The notes beneath the pieces are model-generated. The model was not told where the DNA came from, made no database searches, and worked only from the letters and a program-made list of their open reading frames with translations. 64,000 nt of DNA, taken from NCBI RefSeq assembly GCF_019645875.1, contig NZ_CP081000.1, forward strand, positions 1,984,001 to 2,048,000, written 5' to 3'. The stretch comes from Mycolicibacterium senegalense. GTDB lineage: Bacteria > Actinomycetota > Actinomycetes > Mycobacteriales > Mycobacteriaceae. Within the stretch, counting starts at the first letter, position 1. The number at the start of each line of letters is the position of its first letter. A program made the position numbers and the translations under genes. This document shows, one piece after another, positions 42,411 to 52,065 of the stretch.

Positions 42411-43688
42411 TTGACACGAAACGTTGGACCGGGCCCAGCCCACCGGTCCGAAACCACGAGTAGCGCGTCGCCGGTGGCAGCCCGCCCCGGCCGCAGCTTC
42501 GGCGCGACGAGTTCTGCACGGCCACTGGCCGGTTTGGCGACCGTCGTCGCGATAGGTCTGATCTTCGGCCTCGCGGTCGCACTGTTCCGCGGCAGCTTCA
42601 CCAAGACCGAGCCGATCACCCTGATCTCCGACCGGGCCGGACTGGTGATGAACCCGGACGCCAAAGTGAAAATGCGGGGCGTTCAGGTCGGTACCGTGAG
42701 CTCCATCGAGCAGCGCCCCGACGGCAAGGCCGTGCTGCACCTGGCGATGAACCCGGCACAGCTGCGTCTGATCCCCGGCAACGTTCAGGCAGACATCGCC
42801 TCCACCACGGTGTTCGGCGCCAAGTACGTACAGCTCGTCGCGCCGGAGAATCCGTCGTCCGAGAAACTGCGCCCGGGTCAAACCCTTCAGGGCGACCACG
42901 TCACCGTCGAGATCAACACCGTCTTTCAACAGCTCACCAACGTGCTGAACAAGATCGACCCGGCCAAGCTCAACGAGACTCTCGGCGCGCTGTCCTCGGC
43001 CTTCTCCGGCCGAGGCGAGGCGATGGGGCAGTCCCTGTCAGACTTCGACGCGGTGCTGAAGAAGATCGAGCCGAGCCTGCCAAATCTGACCGCAGACATC
43101 GAGAGCATGGCCGCGGTGTCGCGCGCCTACGGAGACGCCGCGCCGGACCTGCTCAAGACCGTCGAGAACACCAACAAACTCAGTGACAGCATCGTGGCCG
43201 AGCAGCAGAACCTCGACAACTTTTTGGTGAGCTCCATCGGCCTGGCCGACACCGGCAACGACGTCCTCGGCGGCAACCGGCAGGCCCTGAGCACCACGCT
43301 GAACCTGTTGGCGCCCACCACAGATCTGCTCAACGAGTACGCACCCGGCATCGAATGCGGGCTGAAAGGTATGAACTACATGGCCAAAACGCCGCCACAG
43401 CCGGAACCCGGCGTGGTGGTAAACGTGGCCTTCACGCTCGGTATCGAGCGCTACCGCTACCCGGACAACCTGCCCAAGGTGGCAGCCAAGGGCGGCCCGC
43501 ACTGCATGGGCCTGCCGTACATCGGATTCGGCAACAGGGCGAAGTACCTCGTCACCGATACCAACGCCAACCCGTGGAAGTACGGAAACCAGGGCATCCT
43601 GCTCAACTCGGACGGGCTCAAGCAGATGCTGTTCGGCCCGATCGCCGGCCCGCCCCGTAACACCATGCAGATCGGACAACCGGGATGA
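42411..43688 (+). CDS. mceA: MceA
   Basis: A 425-residue MCE protein starting at a TTG after GGGAGAAG. A Ser/Ala-rich cytoplasmic N-terminus precedes one membrane helix near residues 39-60 (LAGLATVVAIGLIFGLAVAL). The MlaD domain follows (PITLISDRAGLVMNPDAKVK, MRGVQVGTV), then a long helical region. Mce A-F subunits form the hexameric lipid tunnel across the periplasm. The gene lies 9 bp after yrbEB and overlaps mceB by 4 bp. Confidence 0.94.
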   Translation: MTRNVGPGPAHRSETTSSASPVAARPGRSFGATSSARPLAGLATVVAIGLIFGLAVALFRGSFTKTEPITLISDRAGLVMNPDAKVKMRGVQVGTVSSIEQRPDGKAVLHLAMNPAQLRLIPGNVQADIASTTVFGAKYVQLVAPENPSSEKLRPGQTLQGDHVTVEINTVFQQLTNVLNKIDPAKLNETLGALSSAFSGRGEAMGQSLSDFDAVLKKIEPSLPNLTADIESMAAVSRAYGDAAPDLLKTVENTNKLSDSIVAEQQNLDNFLVSSIGLADTGNDVLGGNRQALSTTLNLLAPTTDLLNEYAPGIECGLKGMNYMAKTPPQPEPGVVVNVAFTLGIERYRYPDNLPKVAAKGGPHCMGLPYIGFGNRAKYLVTDTNANPWKYGNQGILLNSDGLKQMLFGPIAGPPRNTMQIGQPG

Positions 43689-44710
43689 CCCGCGGCAGAA
43701 GCACATTCATCAAATTCACGTCCTTCGCGGTGGTGATGGCCGTCCTCACGGCCTTCCTGTTCATGACGTTCTCGGAATACCGCGGCGGTTCCTACTCGGG
43801 GTACTCGGCGGTCTTCGGCGATGCCTCCCGATTGGAATCCGGGGACTCGGTGCGCGTTGCCGGTGTCCGGGTCGGGACCGTGAAAAGCGTTTCGCTGCAA
43901 CCCGACAAGTCGGTCAAGGTGGACTTCGACACCGACCGCAGCGTTGCGCTGACCACCAGCACCAAGGTCGCGGTTCGCTATCTGAACCTGGTCGGGGACC
44001 GCTACCTGGAACTGATCGACAGCCCCGGTTCGACAAAACTCCTGCCCGCCGGTTCGCAGATCCCCAAGGACCGCACCGCAAGTGCGTTGGACCTCGATCT
44101 GTTGCTCGGCGGCCTGCGTCCGGTGATCCAGGGGCTCAACCCACAGGACGTCAACGCGTTGACGTCCTCGCTGATCCAGATCTTCCAAGGGCAGGGCGAC
44201 ACCCTGGATTCGCTGCTGAGCAAGACCTCGTCGTTCTCGAATACGTTGGCCAACAACGACCAGGTCATCCAGCAGTTGATCGACAACCTGAATGCGGTGG
44301 TCGGCACGCTGGCCAAGGACGGCAAGAAGTTCGACGGAACGGTCGACCGTCTCGAACAGTTGATCAGCGGCCTGTCGCAGGACCGCGACCCGCTGGGCAC
44401 GGCGGTGACGCAGCTGGACAACGGGACCGCGTCGCTGGCAAGCCTGCTCACCGAGGCGAGGCCGCCGCTCAAGGGCACCGTCGATCAGCTGAACCGACTG
44501 GCGCCGCTGCTCGATGACCATCAGATCGTCCTGGACCGGGGTCTGCAGAAAGCCCCAGACAACTTCCGCAAGCTGGCCCGGCTGGGTTCCTACGGCAGCT
44601 GGATCATGTACTACATCTGCGGACTTGCCATCCGTGTCACCGATCTGCAGGGGCGCACCGCGCACTTCCCGATGATCAAACAAGAAGGCGGGAGGTGCTC
44701 TGAGCCCTGA
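43685..44710 (+). CDS. mceB: MceB
   Basis: A 341-residue MCE protein: N-terminal helix FTSFAVVMAVLTAFLFMTF, MlaD domain with SAVFGDASRLESGDSVRVAG and VRVGTVKSV, then a coiled helical region. It overlaps mceA (ATGA) and mceC (TGATG). Confidence 0.94.
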   Translation: MTRGRSTFIKFTSFAVVMAVLTAFLFMTFSEYRGGSYSGYSAVFGDASRLESGDSVRVAGVRVGTVKSVSLQPDKSVKVDFDTDRSVALTTSTKVAVRYLNLVGDRYLELIDSPGSTKLLPAGSQIPKDRTASALDLDLLLGGLRPVIQGLNPQDVNALTSSLIQIFQGQGDTLDSLLSKTSSFSNTLANNDQVIQQLIDNLNAVVGTLAKDGKKFDGTVDRLEQLISGLSQDRDPLGTAVTQLDNGTASLASLLTEARPPLKGTVDQLNRLAPLLDDHQIVLDRGLQKAPDNFRKLARLGSYGSWIMYYICGLAIRVTDLQGRTAHFPMIKQEGGRCSEP

Positions 44711-45792
44711 TGCTTAAATATCGCGAATCAAATCTGATCAAGGCAGGTTTCATCGGAGTCGTGCTGATGATGCTCATCATCGCCGTCGGGCTGCAGCCCG
44801 AGCGGCTGCAGCAATGGGCTTCTTCCGTGCGCCACCAGGCCCTGTTCACCGAGGCCGGCGGTATCGCCGCCGGTAACGACGTGACCCTGTCCGGAATCAA
44901 GATCGGTGCGGTCACCGACGTTTCGCTGGAGAACGGCGACGCGTTGGTCACCTTCACCACCGAGGGCAAATACCCACTGGGGTCGCTGACCACCGCGCAC
45001 ATCCGCACGGGTTCACTGCTGGGCGAGCGAGTGCTCACATTGGAGTCCGATGGCGCAGGCACGCTGCGCACGACGGACGTGATCCCCACGTCACGTACGT
45101 CGTCGCCGTACTCGCTGACCGATGCGGTCAGCGACCTGACCACGAATTCGGCAGGGACCGACACAGCTTCGCTGAACCAGTCCCTGGACACGCTGTCACA
45201 GACCATCGACCAGGTCGCACCGAAGCTGGGGCCGACTTTCGACGGTCTGAGCCGGCTGTCGAAGTCGATCAACGGCCGCAACGAGAGTCTGGCCAGCCTG
45301 CTCAAGAGCGCCAGCGACGTGACGGTGGTGTTGTCGCAGCGCAGCGATCAGCTGAACACGTTGATCCTCAACGCCAATGACCTGCTCGGCGTGCTCAACG
45401 ACCGGCGCCAGGCCATCGTCGATCTGCTGGCCAACACCGCAGCTGTGTCGCAGCAACTGTCAGGACTCGTCGCCGACAACGAGGCGCAGTTGGCGCCGAC
45501 GCTCAAGCGGCTGAACTCGGTGACCGCGATGCTGGAACGCAACAGGGACAACATCACCAAGGCGCTACCGAACATGAACAAGTTCCAGTTGTCCCAGGCG
45601 GAGACGCTGGCGAACGGCGCGTACTACAACGCCTACGTTCCCAATCTCCAACCGGCCCAGTTGCTGCAGCCGTTCTTCGATTACGCGTTCGGGTTCCGGC
45701 GCGGGACGAATGCCGGTCAGCCACCGGACAATGCCGGCCCACGTGCAGAATTCCCCTTGCCCTACAACGGAATTCCCGGAGGTTCACGCTGA
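44710..45792 (+). CDS. mceC: MceC
   Basis: A 360-residue MCE protein. Helix AGFIGVVLMMLIIAVGL, MlaD domain ALFTEAGGIAAGNDVTLSG and IKIGAVTDV, then repeated helical heptads (SLNQSLDTLSQTIDQVAPKL). The tail is Pro/Arg rich. It is coupled to mceB and mceD by TGATG junctions. Confidence 0.94.
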   Translation: MLKYRESNLIKAGFIGVVLMMLIIAVGLQPERLQQWASSVRHQALFTEAGGIAAGNDVTLSGIKIGAVTDVSLENGDALVTFTTEGKYPLGSLTTAHIRTGSLLGERVLTLESDGAGTLRTTDVIPTSRTSSPYSLTDAVSDLTTNSAGTDTASLNQSLDTLSQTIDQVAPKLGPTFDGLSRLSKSINGRNESLASLLKSASDVTVVLSQRSDQLNTLILNANDLLGVLNDRRQAIVDLLANTAAVSQQLSGLVADNEAQLAPTLKRLNSVTAMLERNRDNITKALPNMNKFQLSQAETLANGAYYNAYVPNLQPAQLLQPFFDYAFGFRRGTNAGQPPDNAGPRAEFPLPYNGIPGGSR

Positions 45793-47267
45793 TGAACCGC
45801 AGTCGTCTCGGTAAGTGGCTGGCGGTGGCGTTGGTGGCGCTACTCGTCGTCGGCGCGGCGGTGCTGCTGAGGCAGACCTTTTTCGGGCAGAAGACCGTCT
45901 CCGCCCTGTTCACCTCGGCGACCGGCGTCTACCCGGGTGACGATGTCCGGGTGTCCGGTGTCAAGGTCGGCACCATCGAGTCGATCGAGCCGGAGGGCAC
46001 CCAGACCCGGGTGACGCTCAAGGTCGACCACGATGTACCGATCCCCGCGGATGCGAAAGCGGTGATCGTGGCCCAGAACCTGGTCGCCGCACGCTATGTG
46101 CAGCTCGCGCCCGCCTACCGGTCGAGCGGCCCCACGCTGCCCGACGACGCGGTGATCGGTTTGGACCGCACCGCTGTTCCGGTCGAGTGGGATCAGGTGA
46201 AGGAACAGCTGATGCGGCTGTCCACCGATCTCGGACCGCAGAGCGGTGTCGACGGGACGGCGGTGTCCCGGTTCATCAACAGCACCGCTGACGCGATGGC
46301 CGGTAACGGTGACAAACTGCGCCAGACGATTTCGCAGTTGTCCGGCGTCGCCCGGGTACTGGCTGAGGGCAGCGGCAACATCGTCGACATCATCAAGAAC
46401 CTGCAGACCTTTGTCACCGCACTGCGGGACAGCAACGTGCAGGTGGTGCAGTTCCAGAACCGGTTGGCCACCCTGACCAGCGTGGTCGACGGCAGCCGGT
46501 CAGACCTCGACGCGGCACTGACCAACCTGTCGGTGGCGGCCGTCGAAGTTCAGCGATTCGTCGCGGGAACCCGCGACCAGACCTCCGAGCAGGTCCAGCG
46601 ACTGGCCAACGTCACCCAGAACCTGGTCGACAACAAGAGGCACATCGAGCAGCTGCTTCACGTAGCGCCCAACGCGTTCATGAATGGCTACAACATCTAC
46701 AACCCGGACTCGGGTAGCCCGGTGGGTCAGTTCGTGATGAACAACTTCTCCAACCCGGTCGAGTTCATCTGCGGTGCCATCGGTGCTGTCGAGAACACCA
46801 CCGCACCGGAGACCGCAAAACTCTGCTCGCAGTATTTGGGGCCGGCTTTGCGACTGGTCAACTTCAACTACCTGCCGTTCCCGATCTCGCCGTACCTGAT
46901 GCCGTCGGCCAGTCCGGAGATGATCGAGTACTCCGAGCCGCGGCTTGCGCCCGGCGGTGGGGGTGGGGATCCCACTCCGCCCGAGACGCCGCCGGCGCTC
47001 TCGGCCTACAACCCCGGCCCGGAGCCGCCTCCGCCGTTCACCGGCAGGGGGCCCGGAGAGCCGCCGCCCGGGGCCCAGCAGCTACTGCCAGGTGGCGAGT
47101 TCTACCCGCCCAACATGCCGAACACCGTGTCGGACATGCTCAATCCGACTGGCGGACAAGCGGGTCCGCCTCCTGGTCCTGCGCCAGGGCCTGCGCCTGG
47201 CCCGCTGGCCGCCGAAGCCCCGGCGCCTGCGGCACCGGCACCAGCAGAAGGGACGCCTCCGGCATGA
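45792..47267 (+). CDS. mceD: MceD
   Basis: A 491-residue MCE protein: N-terminal helix WLAVALVALLVVGAAVLL, MlaD domain ALFTSATGVYPGDDVRVSG and VKVGTIESI. A long, Pro/Gly-rich disordered C-terminus covers roughly the last 100 residues, as is common in MceD. It overlaps mceE by 4 bp (ATGA). Confidence 0.94.
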   Translation: MNRSRLGKWLAVALVALLVVGAAVLLRQTFFGQKTVSALFTSATGVYPGDDVRVSGVKVGTIESIEPEGTQTRVTLKVDHDVPIPADAKAVIVAQNLVAARYVQLAPAYRSSGPTLPDDAVIGLDRTAVPVEWDQVKEQLMRLSTDLGPQSGVDGTAVSRFINSTADAMAGNGDKLRQTISQLSGVARVLAEGSGNIVDIIKNLQTFVTALRDSNVQVVQFQNRLATLTSVVDGSRSDLDAALTNLSVAAVEVQRFVAGTRDQTSEQVQRLANVTQNLVDNKRHIEQLLHVAPNAFMNGYNIYNPDSGSPVGQFVMNNFSNPVEFICGAIGAVENTTAPETAKLCSQYLGPALRLVNFNYLPFPISPYLMPSASPEMIEYSEPRLAPGGGGGDPTPPETPPALSAYNPGPEPPPPFTGRGPGEPPPGAQQLLPGGEFYPPNMPNTVSDMLNPTGGQAGPPPGPAPGPAPGPLAAEAPAPAAPAPAEGTPPA

Positions 47268-48628
47268 TCAGGGGAAAACCGGTAAGACTGGCTATCGCAG
47301 CTGGATCGTGCGTCGCGTTGACGGCCAGTGGGTGCGCCTTCCAGGGCGTCAACTCGCTGCCCCTGCCCGGGGCGGTGGGACGCGGTGCGGATTCCAGCGT
47401 GTACCACGTCGAGATCGCGAATGTGGCTACCCTGGAACCGAATTCGCCGGTGATGATGAACGATGTTGTCGTCGGTAGTGTGCGCAGCCTCTCGGTGAAG
47501 GACTGGCACGCCGACGTCGAGTTCTCGGTGAAGCCCGGCGTTGTGGTGCCCGCCAACGCGGTGGCCAGCATCGGACAGACCAGCCTGCTGGGCTCGATGC
47601 ATCTGGCGATCAACCCGCCGGCCGGTCAAACCCCCGAGGGGAAACTCGCTCCGGGAACGACGATCGCGCTCAACAACTCGTCGACATACCCGACGACGGA
47701 GCAGACGCTGTCCTCGCTGGCCGCGGTGGTGAACGGCGGCGGACTGGGGCAGATGGGCGACATCATCCACAACTTCAGCGCCGCTATCAACGGCCGGGAA
47801 ACTGATTTCCGTGACCTGCTCACCCGGCTGGATACGTTCGTGGGTGCGCTGGATGCCCAGCGCGACAACATCGTTGCCTCCATCCAGGGACTGAATCAGC
47901 TGGCCTCGACGTTCGCCGGGCAACGTGACGTCATCACCCGCGCGCTGGAGAAGATTCCACCGGCACTCGACGTGCTGATCAAGGAGCGGCCGCGATTCAC
48001 CAGCGCGCTGCAGAAGCTCGGTACCTTCAGCGCTACCGCCAACCAGTTCGTCAACGACTCGCAGGCTGATTTGGTCAGGAACCTGAAGAACCTGGAGCCG
48101 GCGCTGAAGGCTCTGGCCAACGTCGGACCGGACCTGGCTTCGGTGCTCGAGTATGCGCCGCATTTCCCGTTCACCCAGCAGTTCATGGACCGCGTGATCC
48201 GTGGCGATTACTACAACCTGTTCGCCTACTTCGACATGACCGTTCCTCATCTCAAGCGCAGCCTGATGATGGGAACTCGTTGGGAACAGGGTGATGCGCA
48301 AAACGTTCCGGTGCCCGGGGACCCGAGTTACCTGAACTACACCTACGACCCGCTCAAGACCGGGGTCGCCCCGCCGCCGCCGGATGCGTTCCCGCCGGCT
48401 CCGGACGCACCGCCCCCGCCGGACGTTCCGGCTCCGACCTACTCGGGTCCGGTGCTCCCGGTGGTGCCACCGGCGCCGATGACCATGCCCGGCGGCATGC
48501 CCCAACCGGAGTCCCCGCCCAGCGGGCCGACGTCGATCTTCGCGGGACCGTATGCGCCTCAAAGCGGTTCAACGGATCAACCGCCGGCACCCACCGCACC
48601 TACTCCACCGACAGGGGGTGGCGGATAA
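47264..48628 (+). CDS. mceE: MceE lipoprotein
   Basis: A 454-residue MCE protein with a lipoprotein signal: MIRGKPVRLAIAAGSCVALT then ASGC, with Cys24 as the lipidated residue. The MlaD domain follows (IANVATLEPNSPVMMNDVVV). The C-terminal 100 residues are Pro rich. MceE is the member usually made as a lipoprotein (LprK/LprL-like). It abuts mceF. Confidence 0.93.
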   Translation: MIRGKPVRLAIAAGSCVALTASGCAFQGVNSLPLPGAVGRGADSSVYHVEIANVATLEPNSPVMMNDVVVGSVRSLSVKDWHADVEFSVKPGVVVPANAVASIGQTSLLGSMHLAINPPAGQTPEGKLAPGTTIALNNSSTYPTTEQTLSSLAAVVNGGGLGQMGDIIHNFSAAINGRETDFRDLLTRLDTFVGALDAQRDNIVASIQGLNQLASTFAGQRDVITRALEKIPPALDVLIKERPRFTSALQKLGTFSATANQFVNDSQADLVRNLKNLEPALKALANVGPDLASVLEYAPHFPFTQQFMDRVIRGDYYNLFAYFDMTVPHLKRSLMMGTRWEQGDAQNVPVPGDPSYLNYTYDPLKTGVAPPPPDAFPPAPDAPPPPDVPAPTYSGPVLPVVPPAPMTMPGGMPQPESPPSGPTSIFAGPYAPQSGSTDQPPAPTAPTPPTGGGG

Positions 48629-50371
48629 ATGCTCACCCGCTTCATCCGAACTCAGCTGATTCTGTTCACCGTCGCCTCAGTAGTCGGTGTGGCCGTCATG
48701 CTGTTCGCCTATATGCAGGTGCCGACGCTGCTCGGCATCGGCCGTATCACGGTGAAGCTGGAGCTGCCGGCGACCGGAGGCCTGTACCAGTTCAGCAACG
48801 TCACCTATCGCGGATCCCAGATCGGCAAGGTGACTTCGGTGGAGCTGACCGAGAAGGGTGCCGAGGCGACATTGTCTCTGGACCGGTCGCCGAAGGTGCC
48901 GGCCGACCTGGCGGCTGAAGTCCGCAGCATGTCGGCGGTCGGCGAGCAGTATGTCGAGTTGTTGCCGCGCACCAACTCTGGTCCCTACCTGGAGAACGGC
49001 TCGGTGATCTCGGTATCTGACACCAAGATTCCGCAACAGGTCGGACCGATGCTGGATCAGCTCAGCGCACTCGTCGACACCATCCCGAAGGACAAGCTCA
49101 GTCAACTGCTCGACGAGTCATACAACGCGTTCAACGGAACCGGGTACGACTTCGGCTCGCTGCTGGACTCGGCATCGACGATCACGCGGGATTCCAACGC
49201 GATCTCCGATCAGACGCGGGCGTTGATCGACGACGGGCGGCCGTTCCTCGATGCTCAGGCCCAGACCACTGATTCGATCCGGACCTGGGCGGCCAGCGTG
49301 GCCGGTATCACCGGCCAGGTCGCCGAAAACGATCCCGAGATTCGGTCACTGCTGCGCAACGGCCCCGGTTTCGCCCAGGAGACCACCAAGCTGCTCGACC
49401 AGATCAAGCCGACGTTGCCGATCCTGCTGGCGAATCTGACCACGTTCGGTCAGATCGCGGTCACCTACAACCCGTCGATCGAGCAATTGCTGGTGTTGTT
49501 GCCACCGTACGTGGCCCAGTTGCAGACGTACGCGCACACCAACAACACGAGCGGTCTGCCGATGGCTGACTTCTCGCTGGGCCTCGGTGATCCGCCGACG
49601 TGTACGGTCGGATTCCTGCCACCGTCGGCGTGGCGCTCCCCGGCTGACACGACCGTGATCGACACTCCGGACGACATCTACTGCAAGCTGCCGCAGGATT
49701 CGCCGATCGGCGTCCGCGGTGCACGCAACTACCCGTGTATGGCCCATCCGGGCAAGCGGGCGCCCACGGTCGAATTGTGCGACGATCCAAAGGGATTCCA
49801 GCCGCTCGCGCAGCGTCAGCATGCGCTGGGCCCGTATCCTCTCGACCCCAACCTGATCGCCCAGGGCATCCCCCCGGACTCGCGGGTGCTGCCGGACGAG
49901 AAGATCTTCGGGCCGCTCGGCGGTACCCCGTTGCCGCCGGGAGTCGGCGTTGCGCCACCGGGCGCGGCACCCGAACCGCAGCCGGCCCCGAACTTCGCCG
50001 GGACCAATCCCGGGCCGATGCTGCCGGGCCAGCCGCTGTACCTGGAGCCGCCGGTGCCCGGTGTGCCACCGCCGCCGGCCGGTGACCCCAACGCGGTTCC
50101 GGTGCCTGAGGCGCATATGCCGCAAGCCACCGAGCTGCCGCAGGTTCCGCACGGTCAAGGGGTATTTCCCGATGCCCCGGAGCTTCCCATGCCCACGGAG
50201 CCCGCCGTGGCGCCGAGCGCGTTCAAGGGTGGTGCCGGAGATGGGCCCTCGGTGGCGATCGCCAAGTACAACCCGCGCACGGGTGAGTACATGGGCAGCG
50301 ATGGAAATCTCTACAAGCAGACGGACCTGGTGACCACGCCCAAGACGTGGCAGGACCTGATGCCGACATAG
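48629..50371 (+). CDS. mceF: MceF
   Basis: A 580-residue MCE protein. Helix LILFTVASVVGVAVMLFAYM, MlaD domain GLYQFSNVTYRGSQIGKV and a helical region follow. A long Pro/Gly-rich tail from about residue 420 ends in a small conserved segment (SVAIAKYNPRTGEYMGSDGN). It is the last gene of the mce operon and is followed by a strong terminator at 50381. Confidence 0.94.
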   Translation: MLTRFIRTQLILFTVASVVGVAVMLFAYMQVPTLLGIGRITVKLELPATGGLYQFSNVTYRGSQIGKVTSVELTEKGAEATLSLDRSPKVPADLAAEVRSMSAVGEQYVELLPRTNSGPYLENGSVISVSDTKIPQQVGPMLDQLSALVDTIPKDKLSQLLDESYNAFNGTGYDFGSLLDSASTITRDSNAISDQTRALIDDGRPFLDAQAQTTDSIRTWAASVAGITGQVAENDPEIRSLLRNGPGFAQETTKLLDQIKPTLPILLANLTTFGQIAVTYNPSIEQLLVLLPPYVAQLQTYAHTNNTSGLPMADFSLGLGDPPTCTVGFLPPSAWRSPADTTVIDTPDDIYCKLPQDSPIGVRGARNYPCMAHPGKRAPTVELCDDPKGFQPLAQRQHALGPYPLDPNLIAQGIPPDSRVLPDEKIFGPLGGTPLPPGVGVAPPGAAPEPQPAPNFAGTNPGPMLPGQPLYLEPPVPGVPPPPAGDPNAVPVPEAHMPQATELPQVPHGQGVFPDAPELPMPTEPAVAPSAFKGGAGDGPSVAIAKYNPRTGEYMGSDGNLYKQTDLVTTPKTWQDLMPT

Positions 50372-50380
50372 GTCCATCGG

Positions 50381-50422
50381 AAAAGAACTGGCCCCGGGCA
50401 ACAACCCGGGGCCAGTTCTTTT
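50381..50422. terminator. Perfect 18-bp GC-rich hairpin ending the mce operon
   Basis: AAAAGAACTGGCCCCGGG (50381-50398) is exactly complementary to 50405-50422, with a 6-nt loop. The left arm starts with AAAA and the right arm ends with TTTT, so it reads as an intrinsic-type terminator in both directions. It lies 9 bp after mceF and 18 bp from the convergent secreted-protein gene. Confidence 0.9.
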
Positions 50423-50440
50423 CCGCGCTTCGGTTTTCGG

Positions 50441-50950
50441 CTAAGCGGGCCGCATGTAGAACGGCATCCGGACGGCGGGCCACTGATTGCGCCCACACGA
50501 ACCGCTGGGGCCCTTGGTCACATCCTCGCCGGCGTATTCGTTCGAAGCCTGGTCCACATGCCCGTCGAAGCCCACCGGATAGAACTTGTAGACCTGCATG
50601 CCCTCGACAGGCGTGCCGTCGGCGCAGAAACGCCAGTTGGGCACGACCCGCTTGACGTACCAGAGGCCATTGGTGGTGTAGACCGGTGCAGACCAGCCCG
50701 CGTCGCTGTTCACCGTGCCGCTGCATTCAGTGGGGGAGATGCACTGGGTGGAGATCGTCCAGTTGCTCACCACCCGCGGCTGCTCCTCGTAGCGTTCGTT
50801 GATCTTGGCCCACGCGCCGTTGGAGGAGGTGGCAAAGGTGCCGTTGATGCCCCACTGCTCGCCCGCACCGGCTGGGGCGGCCCCGCTGAGGCCGACAGTT
50901 GTCGCGGCGGCGATGGCTACCGCGGCAGCACTTACCCGGGAGACTGACAT
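50441..50950 (-). CDS. Secreted protein of unknown function
   Basis: A 169-residue protein with a Sec signal peptide (SAAAVAIAAATTVGLSGAAP, cleavage near AGA at residue 29) and a mature region with four Cys (CISPTEC, RFCADG, GSCGRN). The start is ATG 50950 with AAGGAG upstream; a 16-residue extension is possible but lacks sense. Similar small secreted mycobacterial proteins are found beside mce and lipid genes, but I cannot assign a role. The divergent promoter region carries a GTTCTC-N7-GAGAAT site. Confidence 0.8.
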   Translation of the reverse strand: MSVSRVSAAAVAIAAATTVGLSGAAPAGAGEQWGINGTFATSSNGAWAKINERYEEQPRVVSNWTISTQCISPTECSGTVNSDAGWSAPVYTTNGLWYVKRVVPNWRFCADGTPVEGMQVYKFYPVGFDGHVDQASNEYAGEDVTKGPSGSCGRNQWPAVRMPFYMRPA

Positions 50951-50990
50951 GAACTGCTCCTTCTGGCCGTCCTGGTCACGCGGTAGCCAT

Positions 50991-51009
50991 GTTCTCAATT
51001 TGAGAGAAT
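50991..51009. promoter_or_regulatory. GTTCTC-N7-GAGAAT inverted repeat (shared motif)
   Basis: Five of six arm positions match; the spacer is 7 nt (AATTTGA). It lies 40 bp upstream of the secreted-protein start at 50950. A weak third half-site (ACTATC) follows at the 3-nt spacing. Confidence 0.55.
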
Positions 51010-51103
51010 ATCACTATCGGCAGCGGGTCCACGATGGATTCGCCGGCGCCCACCATGTCGCCGCCGGTGAGTGGGGGAGCTGGGGCCGGCCGCTCATAGT
51101 AAT

Positions 51104-51122
51104 ATTCTCCAAAATCGAGAGT
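51104..51122. promoter_or_regulatory. ATTCTC-N7-GAGAGT inverted repeat (shared motif)
   Basis: The first half-site is perfect and the second has one mismatch; the spacer is CAAAATC. It lies 29 bp upstream of the GTG at 51152. A weak third half-site ATTTCC follows at the 3-nt spacing. Confidence 0.5.
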
Positions 51123-51151
51123 TTGATTTCCAGCTATGCGAAAGTAGCAAC

Positions 51152-51538
51152 GTGCGTGTGACGGTGATGGCGACCGCTTCAGTGATTGTCGCCGGGATGC
51201 TGGCTGCCCCGCAGGCGAATGCGGGACCGCAGACCTGTAATGACGCGTTTTGCACGCCGGGCATCAACCCCAATGCGGTGCTCGGTGCGCCGTGCGACAA
51301 CACCTCGTACTTCGTGTTCGGGGTGGACGCGCGTAACGGGTGGGGCCGGCTGTTGTTCTGCGGCTCACCGCGGCGTTATGAGCCGCGGTGGTTCCGGTCC
51401 CCGCCGATGGTGGGGATCCGGGACGAGAACAGTCTGTGCATCAACGAACAGAACTCGGTGGCCCAGGCCCCGGACGGGCTGTTCTTGAGCTGCGTTCCGA
51501 TGAACGGTGAGACACGCTGGCTTCGTGGCGACGCCTGA
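51152..51538 (+). CDS. Small secreted Cys-containing protein
   Basis: A 128-residue protein. GTG at 51152, GTG at 51158 or ATG at 51167 could start it; all leave a Sec signal peptide (VMATASVIVAGMLAAP, cleavage after ANA). The mature part has six Cys (QTCNDAFCTPG, GAPCDN, LLFCGS, SLCINE, LSCVPM), suggesting disulfides. Function is unknown. It is divergent from the secreted protein at 50441 and ends in a strong hairpin. Confidence 0.75.
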   Translation: MRVTVMATASVIVAGMLAAPQANAGPQTCNDAFCTPGINPNAVLGAPCDNTSYFVFGVDARNGWGRLLFCGSPRRYEPRWFRSPPMVGIRDENSLCINEQNSVAQAPDGLFLSCVPMNGETRWLRGDA

Positions 51539-51552
51539 GCCTGACGCTGGAG

Positions 51553-51595
51553 AAATGCCTGGGGGCGACGCGAACCGCGTCGCCCCCAGGCATTT
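51553..51595. terminator. Perfect 20-bp hairpin between convergent secreted-protein genes
   Basis: AAATGCCTGGGGGCGACGCG (51553-51572) pairs perfectly with 51576-51595 across a 3-nt loop. It is flanked by AAA and TTT and so is usable in both directions. It lies 14 bp after the gene at 51152 and 17 bp from the end of the gene at 51613. Confidence 0.9.
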
Positions 51596-51612
51596 CGGTT
51601 GTGAGCTGAGTA

Positions 51613-52062
51613 CTACCAGTTTCGGATGGAGCACAGCGCGCCCTTGGGGCCGCTGTGGGTCTTGACCACGACGCCGTCGACTGCGAGTTTGCAGTTGAAT
51701 CCGGGTGTCGGAAAGTTCGGTGACTCCCCACTCTGCACGAGCACCATGGCCCACAGGTCTGGATCGGCCAGCATGGCGTCGAATACCCATGGCTTGTCCG
51801 GCGCGACATCGACGTCGGCGCGGGGACTGAATTGGTACGGGTTGTGACTGTAGTCCGAGAAGATCGCCGGCTCGGTGTCGCGGTAGTAGATGTGCACCCA
51901 ATACGGCGCGTCGGCGGTCACCGTGTACTGCACGTGATGCAGCGGTGGACCGGGGGGCGGCGGTGGGTCATCGGCGAATGCCGGTGTGGCCGTGGCTATC
52001 GCGCCGGCTGCCATTGTCGGGACTATCGCCGCGGTGAGTATCCGGCCGAGCGGGTGGCGCAT
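51613..52062 (-). CDS. Secreted protein, possibly MmpS-like beta domain
   Basis: A 149-residue protein with a signal peptide (cleavage after AFA at residue 30), a short Pro-rich linker (DDPPPPPGPP), and a beta-rich domain. The later segment PNFPTPGFNCKLAVDGVVV with a second Cys near the end resembles the CxIxVDG...C arrangement of MmpS-type domains, but the fit is partial. It follows the gene at 52066 by 3 bp, so the two form one operon. Confidence 0.72.
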   Translation of the reverse strand: MRHPLGRILTAAIVPTMAAGAIATATPAFADDPPPPPGPPLHHVQYTVTADAPYWVHIYYRDTEPAIFSDYSHNPYQFSPRADVDVAPDKPWVFDAMLADPDLWAMVLVQSGESPNFPTPGFNCKLAVDGVVVKTHSGPKGALCSIRNW

Positions 52063-52065
52063 CTA

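Noticed and set aside
47102..48562. 486-codon minus-strand frame opposite mceE
   Set aside because: Antisense shadow of mceE and mceD; composition is Arg/Gly/Val-rich without any domain.
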